Counted from the stretch's first letter, positions 1-8,970 are shown. The stretch: DNA of 64,000 nt from CBDEGU01 sp965238045 (GCA_965238045.1 CBDEGU010000010.1:682001-746000); one strand, 5' to 3'. A program made the numbers and translations. The notes: generated by a model from the sequence alone, not told the origin.

Positions 1-401
1 TGTTCCACCGCCAGCTTGGACTCGCCGTAGGGATTGATCGGAGACTTGGGCTGGGATTCAGAGATCGGGGAGGAAACCTGATCGCCGAAGATGGCGCAGG
101 TCGAGGAGAAGATAAACCTTTCCACTCCGGCAAGGCGGGTCTGTTCGATCAAGGTCAGGGCCTTGGCGAGGTTGTTGCGGAAGTAGAGCCCGGGTTCGGT
201 CATCGACTCGCCGACCAGAGCCAGCGCCGCGAAGTGCATGACAGCTGTGATGGGATGTTCGCGGAAGATCTTCGCAAGCAGAGCGGCGTCGCGGTAGCCG
301 CGCGAGAGATCGTCGCAGACTACCACCTGCCGCCCTTGTGCAAGAAGTTTTTCAGCGACGATGCCGCCGATATATCCGGCGCCGCCGGTTAAGAGAATCA
401 T
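1..401 (-). CDS. galE: UDP-glucose 4-epimerase-like SDR, N-terminal part
   Basis: This is an extended short-chain dehydrogenase/epimerase that would interconvert UDP-glucose and UDP-galactose in the cytoplasm. The ATG lies at 401-399 and the frame stays open to the window edge, giving about 133 residues. The N-terminus reads MILLTGGAGYIGG, the GxxGxxG NAD-binding motif of a Rossmann fold, followed by VVVCDDLSRG, the usual GalE turn after beta-2. Further on come HFAALALVGES, which matches the GalE HFAA..VGES block, and FSSTCAIFGD, which contains the catalytic-serine strand, then NPYGESKLAVE with the YxxxK catalytic pair. All key N-terminal motifs are present; the substrate-binding C-terminus is outside the window. 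It lies 51 bp downstream of the secreted protein gene on the same strand and may be cotranscribed with it. Other UDP-sugar epimerases of this subfamily cannot be excluded. Confidence 0.9.
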   Translation of the reverse strand, partial: MILLTGGAGYIGGIVAEKLLAQGRQVVVCDDLSRGYRDAALLAKIFREHPITAVMHFAALALVGESMTEPGLYFRNNLAKALTLIEQTRLAGVERFIFSSTCAIFGDQVSSPISESQPKSPINPYGESKLAVE

Positions 402-452
402 CGTAAGCTCGCTTTGATTTGACGGCTTGCTTTGAGTGCCCAGCCGGCGGCG

Positions 453-1382
453 CTACGGCCCCAGCGGGAGCAGCGTCAGTTTCTTGTGGAGCGCGTAGAT
501 GCCGGGCTTGATTTTAGGATCGACCTTGACGGTCGCCGAGTAAAGTTCGAGGCGCCGCTCCCCGTCAACGTCGCGCCGAATATTCCACGGCAGAGTGAGG
601 CCGCTGACCTGGCGAAATTTCGAATAGATCGTCTTCTCCTCGAACGGAACGCGTGTCTTGGGGTCGCGGCGGAGATAGATTTGCTGGACGGGCAAGTGGT
701 CGGACCGGCGCAGAAAGAAGGTCATGGCGTCGCTGTTGCTGTCGGTGACCTCAACGGCGTCGGTGGGTACATTGTCCATGATTTCGCTGCCCCGGTGATA
801 GAAGTACATGCCGGGTTCGTCGAGCCGGTAGCGGAGAAAGTAGAAGATGTCGCGGCGCACCGATTCGCGATAACGCATCATGCGCTCGGGGTCGAGCGGA
901 CGGGCGCCGCGGAAGGTGACCTCCCATCCCTGTCCGTTTCGGAACAGGGAGTAGTAGTCGCCCTTTTCGGTGTAAACTTCCCTCCGGCTCACCGGCAGCC
1001 AGTCTGGGTTCGGCTGCTCCGCGTCCGGGTGCTCGGGCAAGGAATCGTAGCGGTCGTAGACGGTCATCTTGGCGAGACCGCGAAGGTCCCGGCGATAAAA
1101 GCTGTAGGCGCGGCCTTGGCGAACGATGTCGCGGCTGTTGAGAAAGCGGTCTCCTCCCAGCGCGCCGAGGGTTTGCTCCAGCAGCAGTCTCCCCTTTTCC
1201 TGGCGCGTCTGGGCGCGGGCGGTGGCGGCCGCCAGCAGTGTCGCGGGCGCGGTGAGAATCTGGCGGCGCGTCAGGTGGCCCGCCAGGCCGCCCGGGGGCT
1301 GGAGGAGTGGAGATGGAACCGTGCAAGGTTTCATTCTGGGTTGCACTGCGGGTTTCACAGTGGGTTTCGTAGCGGGTTGCAT
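453..1382 (-). CDS. Secreted protein of unknown function, Tat-type signal, LolA-like
   Basis: About 309 residues if it starts at the ATG at 1382. A second ATG at 1334 would remove an N-terminal stretch of KP/QP repeats and is equally possible; neither start has a clear ribosome binding site. A twin-arginine-like signal (LTRRQILTAPATLLAAATARA) precedes an all-beta-looking body with many aromatic and charged residues (YDRYDSLPEHPDAEQ, YFYHRGSEIMDNVPTDAVEV). The body resembles the outer-membrane lipoprotein-sorting-like proteins common in Acidobacteriota, in which a small molecule or lipid sits in an open beta barrel. That resemblance rests on pattern alone, so the function is unknown. The gene precedes the GalE gene in the same direction. 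Confidence 0.75.
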   Translation of the reverse strand: MQPATKPTVKPAVQPRMKPCTVPSPLLQPPGGLAGHLTRRQILTAPATLLAAATARAQTRQEKGRLLLEQTLGALGGDRFLNSRDIVRQGRAYSFYRRDLRGLAKMTVYDRYDSLPEHPDAEQPNPDWLPVSRREVYTEKGDYYSLFRNGQGWEVTFRGARPLDPERMMRYRESVRRDIFYFLRYRLDEPGMYFYHRGSEIMDNVPTDAVEVTDSNSDAMTFFLRRSDHLPVQQIYLRRDPKTRVPFEEKTIYSKFRQVSGLTLPWNIRRDVDGERRLELYSATVKVDPKIKPGIYALHKKLTLLPLGP

Positions 1383-1714
1383 AGCGGCAAGTTGATCGTT
1401 CTTGCGTGTTCCTCTGCTGATAGCGACGCGATGGCGGGCCGGGGAGTTACCCAGTGTCAGAGCTACCAAGTATCAAGTGTACTTTGCGCCAGTGGCGGTT
1501 GCACGGCGGCGATTCCAAAAAGGGGTATTGCCGGCTGGCAGGCAATCAGCGCACACGCAGCCGGGGCGCGCGGCAGGGCTGAGGGCGGCGGCGTACTCCT
1601 GATACCATGGATATTCCGTCAGGGGGGATGTTCCGTCGAGGGGGAATATTCCGCCAGGGCGAACGTCTCCCGCGTTCGGCTTTCTCGCTAGAACGAATCT
1701 TTCAACAATCAGGA

Positions 1715-3046
1715 ATGGATCAGCGCGAGCAGAAGAAGGTTCCGAATCTGCGCTGGCGCATCGCCGCGCTCATCTTTTTCGCCACGGTGATCAACTATGT
1801 CGATCGGCAGACGCTTTCGATCGTCGCGCCCTTCCTGAGCGAGGAACTGGGGATCGACGACATCCAGTACGGGAACATCATCCAGGCGTTCCTGTGGGCC
1901 TACACGGGAATGTATGTGATCGCCGGACGGTTGATCGACCGCTGGGGCGCGCGGCGCATGCTGGCGATTTCGATGGTCTGGTGGTCGGTCGCCAACGCGC
2001 TGCATGCCACCGCCCGAAGCGCGTTCTCGCTGGGGGCGTTCCGGTTTCTGCTGGGCATCGGCGAGTCGGGGAATTTCATCGCCGCGGAGAAGGTCTGCTC
2101 GGAATGGTATCCCCCGCGAGAGCGCGGCTTGGCGAACGGTTTGGTCAACGCGGCGGCGGCGTCCGGCGCGATCCTGGCTCCGCCGATGATCGCCTGGATT
2201 TACGTCGCCTACGGGTGGCGTCCGGCGTTTGTGATTACCGGGATGCTGGGGTTCGTTTGGCTGATCGGCTGGCTGAAGTGGTACTACCCGCCCGAAGAGC
2301 ATCCTCGCATCACACGGGAGGAATCCGAGCTCTTGCTCGGATCCCGGACCGGGGCCGGGGACAAGCCCGAGGCCGGACGCTTGCCCTGGGCTGCTGTATT
2401 GCGGTTTCGGCAGACCTGGGCGCTGCTGGGAGCGCGCATCTTCGCCGATCCGGTTTGGTGGTTCTATCTGTTTTGGCTGCCCAAGTACCTGAAGGAAGAG
2501 CGCGGCTTCACGATGACCGAGATCGGCGCGGTGGCCTGGATGCCCTACCTGACCGCCGACCTTGGTTCGATCGCCGGCGGCATGTTGTCGGGCCGTCTGG
2601 TGAAACGGGGCTCGGAGGTGCTGCGAGCGCGCAAACTAACGATGGTTTTCAGCGTTTTGCTGATGCCGCTGGGCATCATGGTCGCCTACGCCCGCTCCTC
2701 GGCGGCGGCGATTGTGCTCATCTGCGTCGTTACCTTCGCGCATATGGCCTGGAAGACGAATCTTATGACAATGACCAACGACATTTACCCTCGCCGCATT
2801 GTCGCCTCGTCGGCCGGCATCATCGGCATGGGCAGCGGAATCGGAGGCGTCCTAGCCGCGAGCGTGACCGGCCATATCATTCAGCGCTTTTCCTATCGCA
2901 TGGTCTTTGTCATCATGGGATTCCTGCACCCAATTGCGATGGCCATCGTCTGGCGGTTCGTCAACGACACAATTCCCGATGACGAGGCCGGAGCCCCGGC
3001 GGGCAGCAGGGGAGAAACCCGGCCCAGAGGCGGCACGGATGGGTGA
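1715..3046 (+). CDS. MFS transporter, acid-sugar (hexuronate/galactonate) type
   Basis: A 443-residue integral membrane protein of the major facilitator superfamily, most like the anion:cation symporter group that imports hexuronates, glucarate or galactonate with protons. TM1 carries ATVINYVDRQTLS, the hallmark of this group. The loop between TM2 and TM3 has GRLIDRWGARR, the MFS signature, and GIGESGNFIAAEKVCSEWYPPRERG is the TM4-5 region typical of ExuT/GudP-like carriers. Twelve membrane segments are plausible. The chosen ATG gives the usual family N-terminus; an upstream in-frame ATG at 1607 would add 36 arginine-rich residues without homology. The stop overlaps the start of the next gene (ATGGGTGA), so the two are translationally coupled. 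The context suggests it imports the substrate of the downstream aldolase and dehydratase. Confidence 0.88.
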   Translation: MDQREQKKVPNLRWRIAALIFFATVINYVDRQTLSIVAPFLSEELGIDDIQYGNIIQAFLWAYTGMYVIAGRLIDRWGARRMLAISMVWWSVANALHATARSAFSLGAFRFLLGIGESGNFIAAEKVCSEWYPPRERGLANGLVNAAAASGAILAPPMIAWIYVAYGWRPAFVITGMLGFVWLIGWLKWYYPPEEHPRITREESELLLGSRTGAGDKPEAGRLPWAAVLRFRQTWALLGARIFADPVWWFYLFWLPKYLKEERGFTMTEIGAVAWMPYLTADLGSIAGGMLSGRLVKRGSEVLRARKLTMVFSVLLMPLGIMVAYARSSAAAIVLICVVTFAHMAWKTNLMTMTNDIYPRRIVASSAGIIGMGSGIGGVLAASVTGHIIQRFSYRMVFVIMGFLHPIAMAIVWRFVNDTIPDDEAGAPAGSRGETRPRGGTDG

Positions 3047-3965
3047 AGAGCTGCACGAAGATCCGCACGGAGATCCGCGCGAACCTCTGCACGGGGTGAT
3101 CCCCATCGTCGCGACGCCCTTTGACGAGAGCGGCGCGCTCGACATGCCCAGTCAGTTGCGGCTCGTCGACTATCTGATAGAGGAAGGGGCGCATGGATTG
3201 GGGCTGTTTGGCAATGCCGCGGAGGGGTATGCCTTGCTGCCCGAGGAGGGGAGCGAACTGCTGAGGGCGATCGCGCGGCAAACCGCCGGACGGGTTCCAC
3301 TGGTGGCCGGGGTGGGCAGCACCGGAACGCACGCGGCGGTCGCGATCTGCCGCCAGGCCGAAGATCTCGGCGCATCCGCTCTGATGGTGTTGCCGCCCTA
3401 CTATTTGCGGCCCGACGCCGAGGGACTGATGCGCTTTTTCGACGCCATCAGCCGCGCGGTGGCGATTCCCATCATCGTGCAGGACGCGCCTCTGGTGACC
3501 CAGGTCGCGATGCCACCCCCGTTGCTGGCCCGCATGGGACGCGAGATTGAGCATGTGCGATACGTGAAAGTGGAAGCGCCTCCGACCGCGCCCAAGATCA
3601 GCGCCCTGGTCGCGGCCTCGCGGGGCGGTGTGATTCCGCTGGGCGGGTTGAACGGCCAGTTCATGATCGAAGAGATCGAGCGCGGCTCGCGGGGCGTGAT
3701 GCCGGCGGCGGACATGACACGCAACTATGCCGAAATTTGGGATGCCCTGGCAGCCGGTGAGTCCGGCACGGCATGGGAGAGGTTTACTCACGCGCTGCCG
3801 CTCATACGATTCGAATTACAGCCGGGACTAGGCGTATCGGCGGTGAAGCACAATCTGGTCGCCAAGGGGGTTATCGCCACGGCCGCCGTGCGGGAGCCGA
3901 CCCGGTCGCTTGACGAGCAGGGGCTGAGGGAACTGGCGAATTTACGCGAGCGGTGTGAGGTCTGA
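3039..3965 (+). CDS. DapA/NanA-superfamily aldolase or lyase
   Basis: A 308-residue class I (Schiff-base) aldolase-superfamily TIM barrel of the dihydrodipicolinate synthase/N-acetylneuraminate lyase family. The start overlaps the MFS stop by 8 bp, and translation from here begins just before the conserved GVIPIVATPFDESGALD. The Schiff-base lysine is Lys177 in RYVKVEAP. The usual catalytic tyrosine of the YNxP motif is absent: the equivalent segment is IIVQDAP with Gln148. The GTTGE pocket is GNAAEG. The enzyme is therefore probably not a standard DapA; members with a QDxP motif exist, and their substrates are mostly uncharacterised. Its neighbours (sugar-acid transporter, enolase-superfamily dehydratase, a sialidase 2.7 kb away) point to cleavage of a 2-keto-3-deoxy acid or sialic-acid-like substrate. 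Substrate assignment is inference. Confidence 0.85.
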   Translation: MGEELHEDPHGDPREPLHGVIPIVATPFDESGALDMPSQLRLVDYLIEEGAHGLGLFGNAAEGYALLPEEGSELLRAIARQTAGRVPLVAGVGSTGTHAAVAICRQAEDLGASALMVLPPYYLRPDAEGLMRFFDAISRAVAIPIIVQDAPLVTQVAMPPPLLARMGREIEHVRYVKVEAPPTAPKISALVAASRGGVIPLGGLNGQFMIEEIERGSRGVMPAADMTRNYAEIWDALAAGESGTAWERFTHALPLIRFELQPGLGVSAVKHNLVAKGVIATAAVREPTRSLDEQGLRELANLRERCEV

Positions 3966-3989
3966 CGGATCTGGGCCCCTGCGTTTCCC

Positions 3990-4057
3990 GAGCAGCCATG
4001 AGATCTGAGCGGCCATGAGATCTGAGTAGCCATGTGACCTGAGTAGCAGTGAGAATC
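3990..4057 (+). repeat. Four tandem 17-bp units overlapping a start codon
   Basis: Units begin at 3990, 4007, 4024 and 4041. The first is GAGCAGCCATGAGATCT and the following ones drift from it. The GTG start of the enolase-superfamily gene at 4049 lies inside the fourth, most diverged unit. The array fills the 83-bp gap between the aldolase and the dehydratase genes and holds three out-of-place ATG triplets. Unit gain or loss would change leader length and possibly translation. Confidence 0.85.
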
Positions 4058-5236
4058 GAATCCATCGAAGCTCTTCCGATTCGGGTACCGCGAGACGTGG
4101 AGCGGACCACTGGCACGGCGGGGCTGCCTTCGCGGCTCGAATCCAGCCCGTGGAACTACCGCTGGTCGGAAGCGTTTCCGACTCTCTACGCGGTTCATTT
4201 CGAAACAGCGCTCATCAAGATCACCACCGACACGGGCCTCGCGGGCTGGGGCGAAGCGCAGGCCCCGCTGGCTCCCCAGATTGCCTGCGGCATCGTCGAC
4301 CACTTGCTGAAGCCGGTTCTTATTGGCGCGGAATTCGGGGGGCGCGCGGAGGACATCGCGGCACTGTGGCGGAGGATGTATGAGTCCATGCGCGTGCGCG
4401 GCCAGACGGGCGGCTTCATGCTCGACGCCATCAGCGGTGTCGATATCGCGCTGTGGGACCTGGCGGGCAAGGCCGCCGGCCGCCCGGTCACCGAAATGAT
4501 TCCGGCCACCCGGCGCCGCGACAGGCTTCCGGCCTATGTCAGCGGACTCGCCGGAGCCAGCAACGCAGCGCGGGTCGAGGCCGCGAAACAATATGTGGCC
4601 GCTGGATTCAAGGCCTTCAAGATTTTCCATGATCGCGGCGAAGACGAGCTCTTCGATCTGCTCGAGCAACTGCGCTCGAGCCTCGGCGAGGGCATCGGCC
4701 TGGCGGTCGATGCGCTGTGGCGTTGGAACGAGGAGAATGCAGCCGGCTTCGGCCGGCGCCTCGACGCGCTAGGCGCGCTGTGGCTGGAGTGTCCGCTGCC
4801 GCCCGAGGACCCGCTGGCGCACGGGCGGCTCGCTCAGGCTATCTCGACCCCGGTCGCGCTGGGGGAAAGCTATCGCACGTGCTATGAACTGGCTCCCTTC
4901 TTTCGGGCGAAAGCACTTGGTGTCTTGCAGCCCGACCTGGGCCGCTCGGGCATTACCGAGAGTTTGCGCATGGCCCGGCGGGCCGCTGACGCCGGAGTGG
5001 CAACGGTTCCGCACGTCAGCATCGCGCTGGGTCCGCAGGTGGCCGCGGCGCTGCATTTTGCCTCCTCGATTCCGAACTGTCCGCTCGTGGAATACAATCC
5101 GCGCGTGCTCGAGATCACCAATCGCTTCCTGGTCACCCCGGTTGCGTTGGTGGAAGGCGCCTACGTCCTTCCGGGCGGAGCTGGCTTGGGAATCGACATT
5201 ATCGAGCAGGAGGCCCGCAAAGCAGTGATAAGCTAG
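4049..5236 (+). CDS. Enolase-superfamily (mandelate racemase/muconate lactonizing type) sugar-acid dehydratase
   Basis: A 395-residue two-domain enzyme: an N-terminal capping domain (about residues 1-130) and a modified TIM barrel. The metal ligands are visible in order as Asp221 (VDALWRWNEEN), Glu247 (LWLECPLPPED) and Glu273 (ALGESYR). The Asp of QPDLGRSG and His322 (VPHVSIALGPQ) form the His-Asp dyad expected of the mandelate-racemase subgroup. The Lys motif is GFKAFKIFHD, so the second lysine of the usual KxK is replaced by Phe, as in several acid-sugar dehydratases. It likely dehydrates an aldonate or related acid sugar to a 2-keto-3-deoxy product that the upstream aldolase-family enzyme could cleave. 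The start is GTG inside a 17-bp tandem repeat; the following MRIESIEALPIRVP is the usual family N-terminus. The exact substrate is not deducible. Confidence 0.87.
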   Translation: MRIESIEALPIRVPRDVERTTGTAGLPSRLESSPWNYRWSEAFPTLYAVHFETALIKITTDTGLAGWGEAQAPLAPQIACGIVDHLLKPVLIGAEFGGRAEDIAALWRRMYESMRVRGQTGGFMLDAISGVDIALWDLAGKAAGRPVTEMIPATRRRDRLPAYVSGLAGASNAARVEAAKQYVAAGFKAFKIFHDRGEDELFDLLEQLRSSLGEGIGLAVDALWRWNEENAAGFGRRLDALGALWLECPLPPEDPLAHGRLAQAISTPVALGESYRTCYELAPFFRAKALGVLQPDLGRSGITESLRMARRAADAGVATVPHVSIALGPQVAAALHFASSIPNCPLVEYNPRVLEITNRFLVTPVALVEGAYVLPGGAGLGIDIIEQEARKAVIS

Positions 5237-5272
5237 CTATCGACGGGAATTGCTCCCGAGTGTGCCCAGAAG

Positions 5273-6622
5273 ATGTCCGCCCTCTATAAAGCCTTCTTCG
5301 CGTCGTGGCTGGTCTATCTTGTCCCCATTTTCACGCCGCATGTATTGATGCCGCTGGGCGCGGCGGTCGTGATGGAAATCGCCGAGGTCGGCGATGCGCG
5401 CGACCCGCTCTGGATCGCGCTCGATCTCTCGCTGGCGCTCGGGCTGCAGGCTCTGGCCGGATTGCTTTGGTACTGGTTCTTTCACTCGCCAAACTGGAAG
5501 CGGCTGGTCGCGATCTGCGCGACGGTTCCAGTGTTTATCGCGACGGCTACGGGCTTCTATCTGTTAGTGATCCCGGCCCTGTTCTTGATCGAAGACGATA
5601 CCGCACCGGAGCAAACCAGCTGGGCCGAGCAATGCACGGTCGAAAACTACAGCTTGCCGAGCGTCAACGTCTCGCCGCATCTTTCCCTAAGCCGGGCCGG
5701 CCAAGCCTGGATCACCGAGGCAGGTCCGTTGCCGATGCTTTCGCTGGTCCGCCTGCCCGGCTGCGAGGTTACGGCTACCGAAGTGAGATGGAGCAATGTC
5801 AGTCCGCGAGTTTGGCATGCCGCGCCCGGCGGCCGGATGGTCTATTCCACGCACCGGCGGTCTGATAAGAAGCAACTTTGGTGGTATCTGCCGGGGCCGG
5901 ATGAGGACGCGGTCGAGTTCGAAAAGCCGGAGAATCTCCATTACAACTACCCGATCCTCTCTGATGATGGCGAATGGGTCGCGTGGCTGCGGCGTTCCGG
6001 CGGCACTCCGGGCCAATGGGAGCTTGAGGTGCTATTGCAACGACCTGTCGCCGGATCTGCCTCGGGCGAGGAGCGGACCGTCCCGCTCAAACCACTCGGC
6101 ACGGGCAGTCTGCGCCTGCTGGGAGTCGATGCCGAAAAGGAAGTCCTAACGTTTGAGTACGACGTCAGGCAGTTCATTGGGGTGGATTTTCAGTCCAAGG
6201 TCTTGTGGGGACCGGTGAAGCCCGAGGCCGTGAAGGCTTCGGGGGACTACTTCCTGCGCCTGCCCGGCGGCTGGGTTGCGTGGGACTCGTATCGAGACTC
6301 GGGCAATTACGTCGTCGAATGGGACCTGCCCGCCGGCAAGGGCGTGCATCGCGTACTCAAAGGCCGCCGTATCCATTCGCTGGCCGCCGGCCCCGGCGGC
6401 AAGTATATCGCTATCAGCGTGGGAACCGCGTTGAGCATGGGCGATATTCAGGACTCGGTTTACGTGCTGCGCACCCGTGACGCCTCGGAGGTCTTTCGCA
6501 AGTATTTCCACCCATACACTCGAAGCAGCGTCGTGTTCGCGGGCGCGGAGTTCTTTGGGTACTTCGAGCCCGAGCCGCATCCTGGTGTGGTGCGGTTCGT
6601 GCGCCTTCCCGAAGGCGGCTAG
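5273..6622 (+). CDS. Membrane-anchored protein with beta-propeller-like C-terminal region, unknown function
   Basis: A 449-residue protein that I do not recognise. The first 110 residues hold three to four hydrophobic segments (LYKAFFASWLVYLVPIF, LMPLGAAVVMEIA, LDLSLALGLQALAGLLWYWFF, LVAICATVPVFIATATGFYLLVIPALF). The remaining 330 residues are rich in Trp, Gly and short beta-strand patterns (RMVYSTHRRSDKKQLWWYLPG, WVAWLRRSGGTPGQWELEV, GWVAWDSYRDSG, SVYVLRTRDASEVFRKYF), consistent with a WD40/TolB-like propeller outside the membrane. The gene starts 37 bp after the dehydratase stop and may end the same transcription unit. It converges with the sialidase gene with only 9 bp between stops. The role is unknown. 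Confidence 0.7.
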   Translation: MSALYKAFFASWLVYLVPIFTPHVLMPLGAAVVMEIAEVGDARDPLWIALDLSLALGLQALAGLLWYWFFHSPNWKRLVAICATVPVFIATATGFYLLVIPALFLIEDDTAPEQTSWAEQCTVENYSLPSVNVSPHLSLSRAGQAWITEAGPLPMLSLVRLPGCEVTATEVRWSNVSPRVWHAAPGGRMVYSTHRRSDKKQLWWYLPGPDEDAVEFEKPENLHYNYPILSDDGEWVAWLRRSGGTPGQWELEVLLQRPVAGSASGEERTVPLKPLGTGSLRLLGVDAEKEVLTFEYDVRQFIGVDFQSKVLWGPVKPEAVKASGDYFLRLPGGWVAWDSYRDSGNYVVEWDLPAGKGVHRVLKGRRIHSLAAGPGGKYIAISVGTALSMGDIQDSVYVLRTRDASEVFRKYFHPYTRSSVVFAGAEFFGYFEPEPHPGVVRFVRLPEGG

Positions 6623-6631
6623 CCGCCCGTT

Positions 6632-7852
6632 TCACTGCGTCTGCTGCGGTGGAGTATCACTCCCGCCGCTGAGCCAGTCGAGCGAGAAACGAGCGAAGTG
6701 GATCGTCTCGTAGGCGTTTTCCTGGCCTCGCTCATAGAGGCAAGCAATCGAACCGTCGGGCAGCACCGCCAGCGACGAATACGCGGCCAGACCCTCGTGG
6801 AGAAGCTTCGACACGGGCCAGCTCTCGCCCTCGTCGTAGCTCAACCGGACGGTCATCTTCACCCGGTCGGTCATGCTGGCTGGATTGGAAAACAACAGCC
6901 GGTTTCGGCCGCCAGTTTCCGCACCAGTTGCGGCCGCAGTTGTAGCCAACGTATAGCGCAGGAAGCTGGCCTGGCACACAGGCTCAATGAGAGTGTCGTC
7001 AAAGGAGAGGTCGGACCAGGTTTCGCCGCCGTCCCCGCTCCAGGCCAGGGCGCGTTTGCCGTCGCGGCCGGCATGCTTGGCGACGCGGCCCCAGTAACTG
7101 CGCATGTTGAGCAGCAGCCGGCCATCGGCCAGCTCGACCAGTTGGGATTCGTCAGTATGCTCGGGCAGCAGGCCGCCAAGCTGCCATGTTTCCCCGTGGT
7201 CGTCGCTATAAAACACGTAAGAGTGCTGAATGCGTTCTTCCCCCGACATGACGCCGTAGTCGGCCGGAATCACCAGCCGGCCCTTGCGGGGTCCTTGCCG
7301 CAATTGAATGCCAACACCGGGTCCGGCGGCGACCCAGGCCCAGTCATCCCGCTTCACGGTGCTGGAGATGCTGACCGGCTCGGACCAGCTCAAGCCGTCG
7401 TCGGTGCTGCTGGTGATGAAAACCTCTTTGTTGTCCTTGTTAAAGGGCAGCCAAATGGTCCCTGTGTCCTGGTCAACGACCGGGCAGGGGTTGCCAATCG
7501 TGATTTCGGCGTCGCCACCTTCCTCGTAAACGATGCTCTGGGCGGACCAGGTCGCGCCGTTATCGGTGCTGCGTTTGACGACGAGATCGATATTGCCGTG
7601 GTCGCGGCGATCGTTCTTGCGCGCTTCGCTGAAGGCCAGTAGCGTTCCTTTTGAGGTGGTCACCAGGGACGGGATGCGATAGGAGTGGTAGCCGTCATCC
7701 CCGGCGGACCAGAGCGGAAACTGCTCTGGTTCGGCGGGCGCGGAATCGGCCTCCGGCGCCGCGCCGCACGCGGGGCACAGCAGAACAGCCACCGTCACAA
7801 CGATCGCGGCCAGCGCGCGCGGACTGGGCAAAGCATCTCGACGGTTTTTCAT
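6632..7852 (-). CDS. Exo-sialidase (neuraminidase, GH33-like)
   Basis: A 406-residue exported six-bladed propeller that would release terminal sialic acids from glycoconjugates. The ATG at 7852 is preceded by GGAGG at good spacing; the two upstream in-frame starts lack this. A hydrophobic signal (ALAAIVVTVAVLLCPACG) ends near cysteines, so export, possibly as a lipoprotein, is likely. YRIP (in HSYRIPSLV) is the sialidase arginine motif. At least five Asp-box sequences of the SxDxGxTW type follow: STDNGATW, STDDGLSW, SDDHGETW, SGDGGETW and SYDEGESW. The length fits bacterial sialidases. It points toward the MFS/aldolase/dehydratase cluster; sialic acid released here could be a substrate of that cluster, but no NanE/NanK partners are visible. 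Non-sialidase BNR hydrolases of the same fold remain possible. Confidence 0.88.
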   Translation of the reverse strand: MKNRRDALPSPRALAAIVVTVAVLLCPACGAAPEADSAPAEPEQFPLWSAGDDGYHSYRIPSLVTTSKGTLLAFSEARKNDRRDHGNIDLVVKRSTDNGATWSAQSIVYEEGGDAEITIGNPCPVVDQDTGTIWLPFNKDNKEVFITSSTDDGLSWSEPVSISSTVKRDDWAWVAAGPGVGIQLRQGPRKGRLVIPADYGVMSGEERIQHSYVFYSDDHGETWQLGGLLPEHTDESQLVELADGRLLLNMRSYWGRVAKHAGRDGKRALAWSGDGGETWSDLSFDDTLIEPVCQASFLRYTLATTAAATGAETGGRNRLLFSNPASMTDRVKMTVRLSYDEGESWPVSKLLHEGLAAYSSLAVLPDGSIACLYERGQENAYETIHFARFSLDWLSGGSDTPPQQTQ

Positions 7853-7898
7853 CCAGAGCCTCCGCATAAGTGATACCACGTTTGCGGCCGCCGCGTGT

Positions 7899-8885
7899 CT
7901 ATCCGGCGCGGTCCTCTTCGGCGCTGCCCGGTCTGGCGTGACACGGTTCCCAGGCCGTGCCCTGGTGGCCGAACTCGAACAACTCGGGATGAAGAATCTC
8001 GGCCAGGATTTCGAGCGAGTCCGCCAGCCGGGGACCGGGCCGATTAAAATATTGATTCCCGTCGGCCAGGTACACGCGGCCCTGGCGTACCGCCGTTAGG
8101 TTCTTCCAGTCGGGGCGCGATTCAAGCACGGGCAAATCCTGTCTCACACGAGAGAGATCGAAACCGCAGGGGGCGATGACGAGGATGTCGGGGTCGGCCC
8201 GCCGCAGGTCGCCGGATGTAATCGGCGGCGAATGTTTACCGGGCTCGGCCAAGAGAGCATCTCCGCCGGCCATTCTGACAAGTTCCGGCATCCAGTAGCC
8301 GGCCGCCATCAGCGGGTCGGCCCATTCGAGGCAGACGACCGTTGGCCGTGATTTCAAGGGCATGGTCTTCGCTTCGATCCGCTGCATGCGCGTTTGCAAG
8401 ACGGCGACGAGCTGAACACCGTTCTTGGTGACGCCGAGGATCGAAGCAACGCGGCAGAGGTCATGCCAGAAGCTGGCGAGGGAAGTGGTTTGAAGCGAAA
8501 TGATCGTCACCTCGCTGCCGGTGATCTGGCCCACGGCTCGCTGGACGTCGTCAAGACTGACGGCGCAGACTTCGCACTGGGTTTGGGTGACGATATGCGT
8601 GGGCTGGAGGGCGCGCAGCTTGGCGGGAAAGACCTCGTATACGCCCAGTGCGTCCTCGGCGGCTGAGAGCTGTGATTCCCGCACACGACGATCGATCTCG
8701 GCGCTTGTGCCAGAGATATCAAAACGGGGACGGGTGCATACCGGCAGTGACCGCACTGCGGGCGGGTAGTCACATTCATGGGAACGGCCGACCAGCGAAG
8801 ACTCAAGACCGAGCGCGCAGAGCATCTCGGTGGCGCTGGCGATGAGACTGATGATGCGCGGACGGAACTCGCTTGGCAGGCCCAT
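7899..8885 (-). CDS. Cobalamin-binding periplasmic-binding-fold protein (BtuF-like)
   Basis: A 328-residue protein with the two-lobed fold of BtuF/FhuD-type metal-chelate binding proteins. The family N-terminus RIISLIASATEMLCALGLESSLVGRSHECDYP is complete, as is THIVTQTQCEVCAVS in the first lobe. Later VCLEWADPLMAAGYWMPELVRMAGG and ADPDILVIAPCGFDL match the hinge and second lobe. No signal peptide is visible before RIISL; this cytosolic-looking form is common among cobalamin-binding-protein annotations in Acidobacteriota and some other phyla. No BtuC/BtuD genes are adjacent, so a transport role is uncertain and a corrinoid-sensing or salvage role is possible. The ATG gives a short leader MGLPSEFRP. 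Confidence 0.82.
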   Translation of the reverse strand: MGLPSEFRPRIISLIASATEMLCALGLESSLVGRSHECDYPPAVRSLPVCTRPRFDISGTSAEIDRRVRESQLSAAEDALGVYEVFPAKLRALQPTHIVTQTQCEVCAVSLDDVQRAVGQITGSEVTIISLQTTSLASFWHDLCRVASILGVTKNGVQLVAVLQTRMQRIEAKTMPLKSRPTVVCLEWADPLMAAGYWMPELVRMAGGDALLAEPGKHSPPITSGDLRRADPDILVIAPCGFDLSRVRQDLPVLESRPDWKNLTAVRQGRVYLADGNQYFNRPGPRLADSLEILAEILHPELFEFGHQGTAWEPCHARPGSAEEDRAG

Positions 8886-8970
8886 ACTTTGCGTCTATTG
8901 TCGCAATTTCGCGCCAGGGCGAGGCCCGCTAGCGGGGGGGGGAACGATGGGGATAGAAAAACCGTCTCCG

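Noticed and set aside
453..1691. A 419-codon + strand frame opposite the first secreted protein gene
   Set aside because: Its translation is low in protein-like pattern and it overlaps a minus-strand frame with a clear signal peptide and structured body.
3039..3965. Calling the aldolase dapA (lysine biosynthesis)
   Set aside because: The catalytic Tyr is replaced by Gln and the gene sits with a sugar-acid transporter and a dehydratase.
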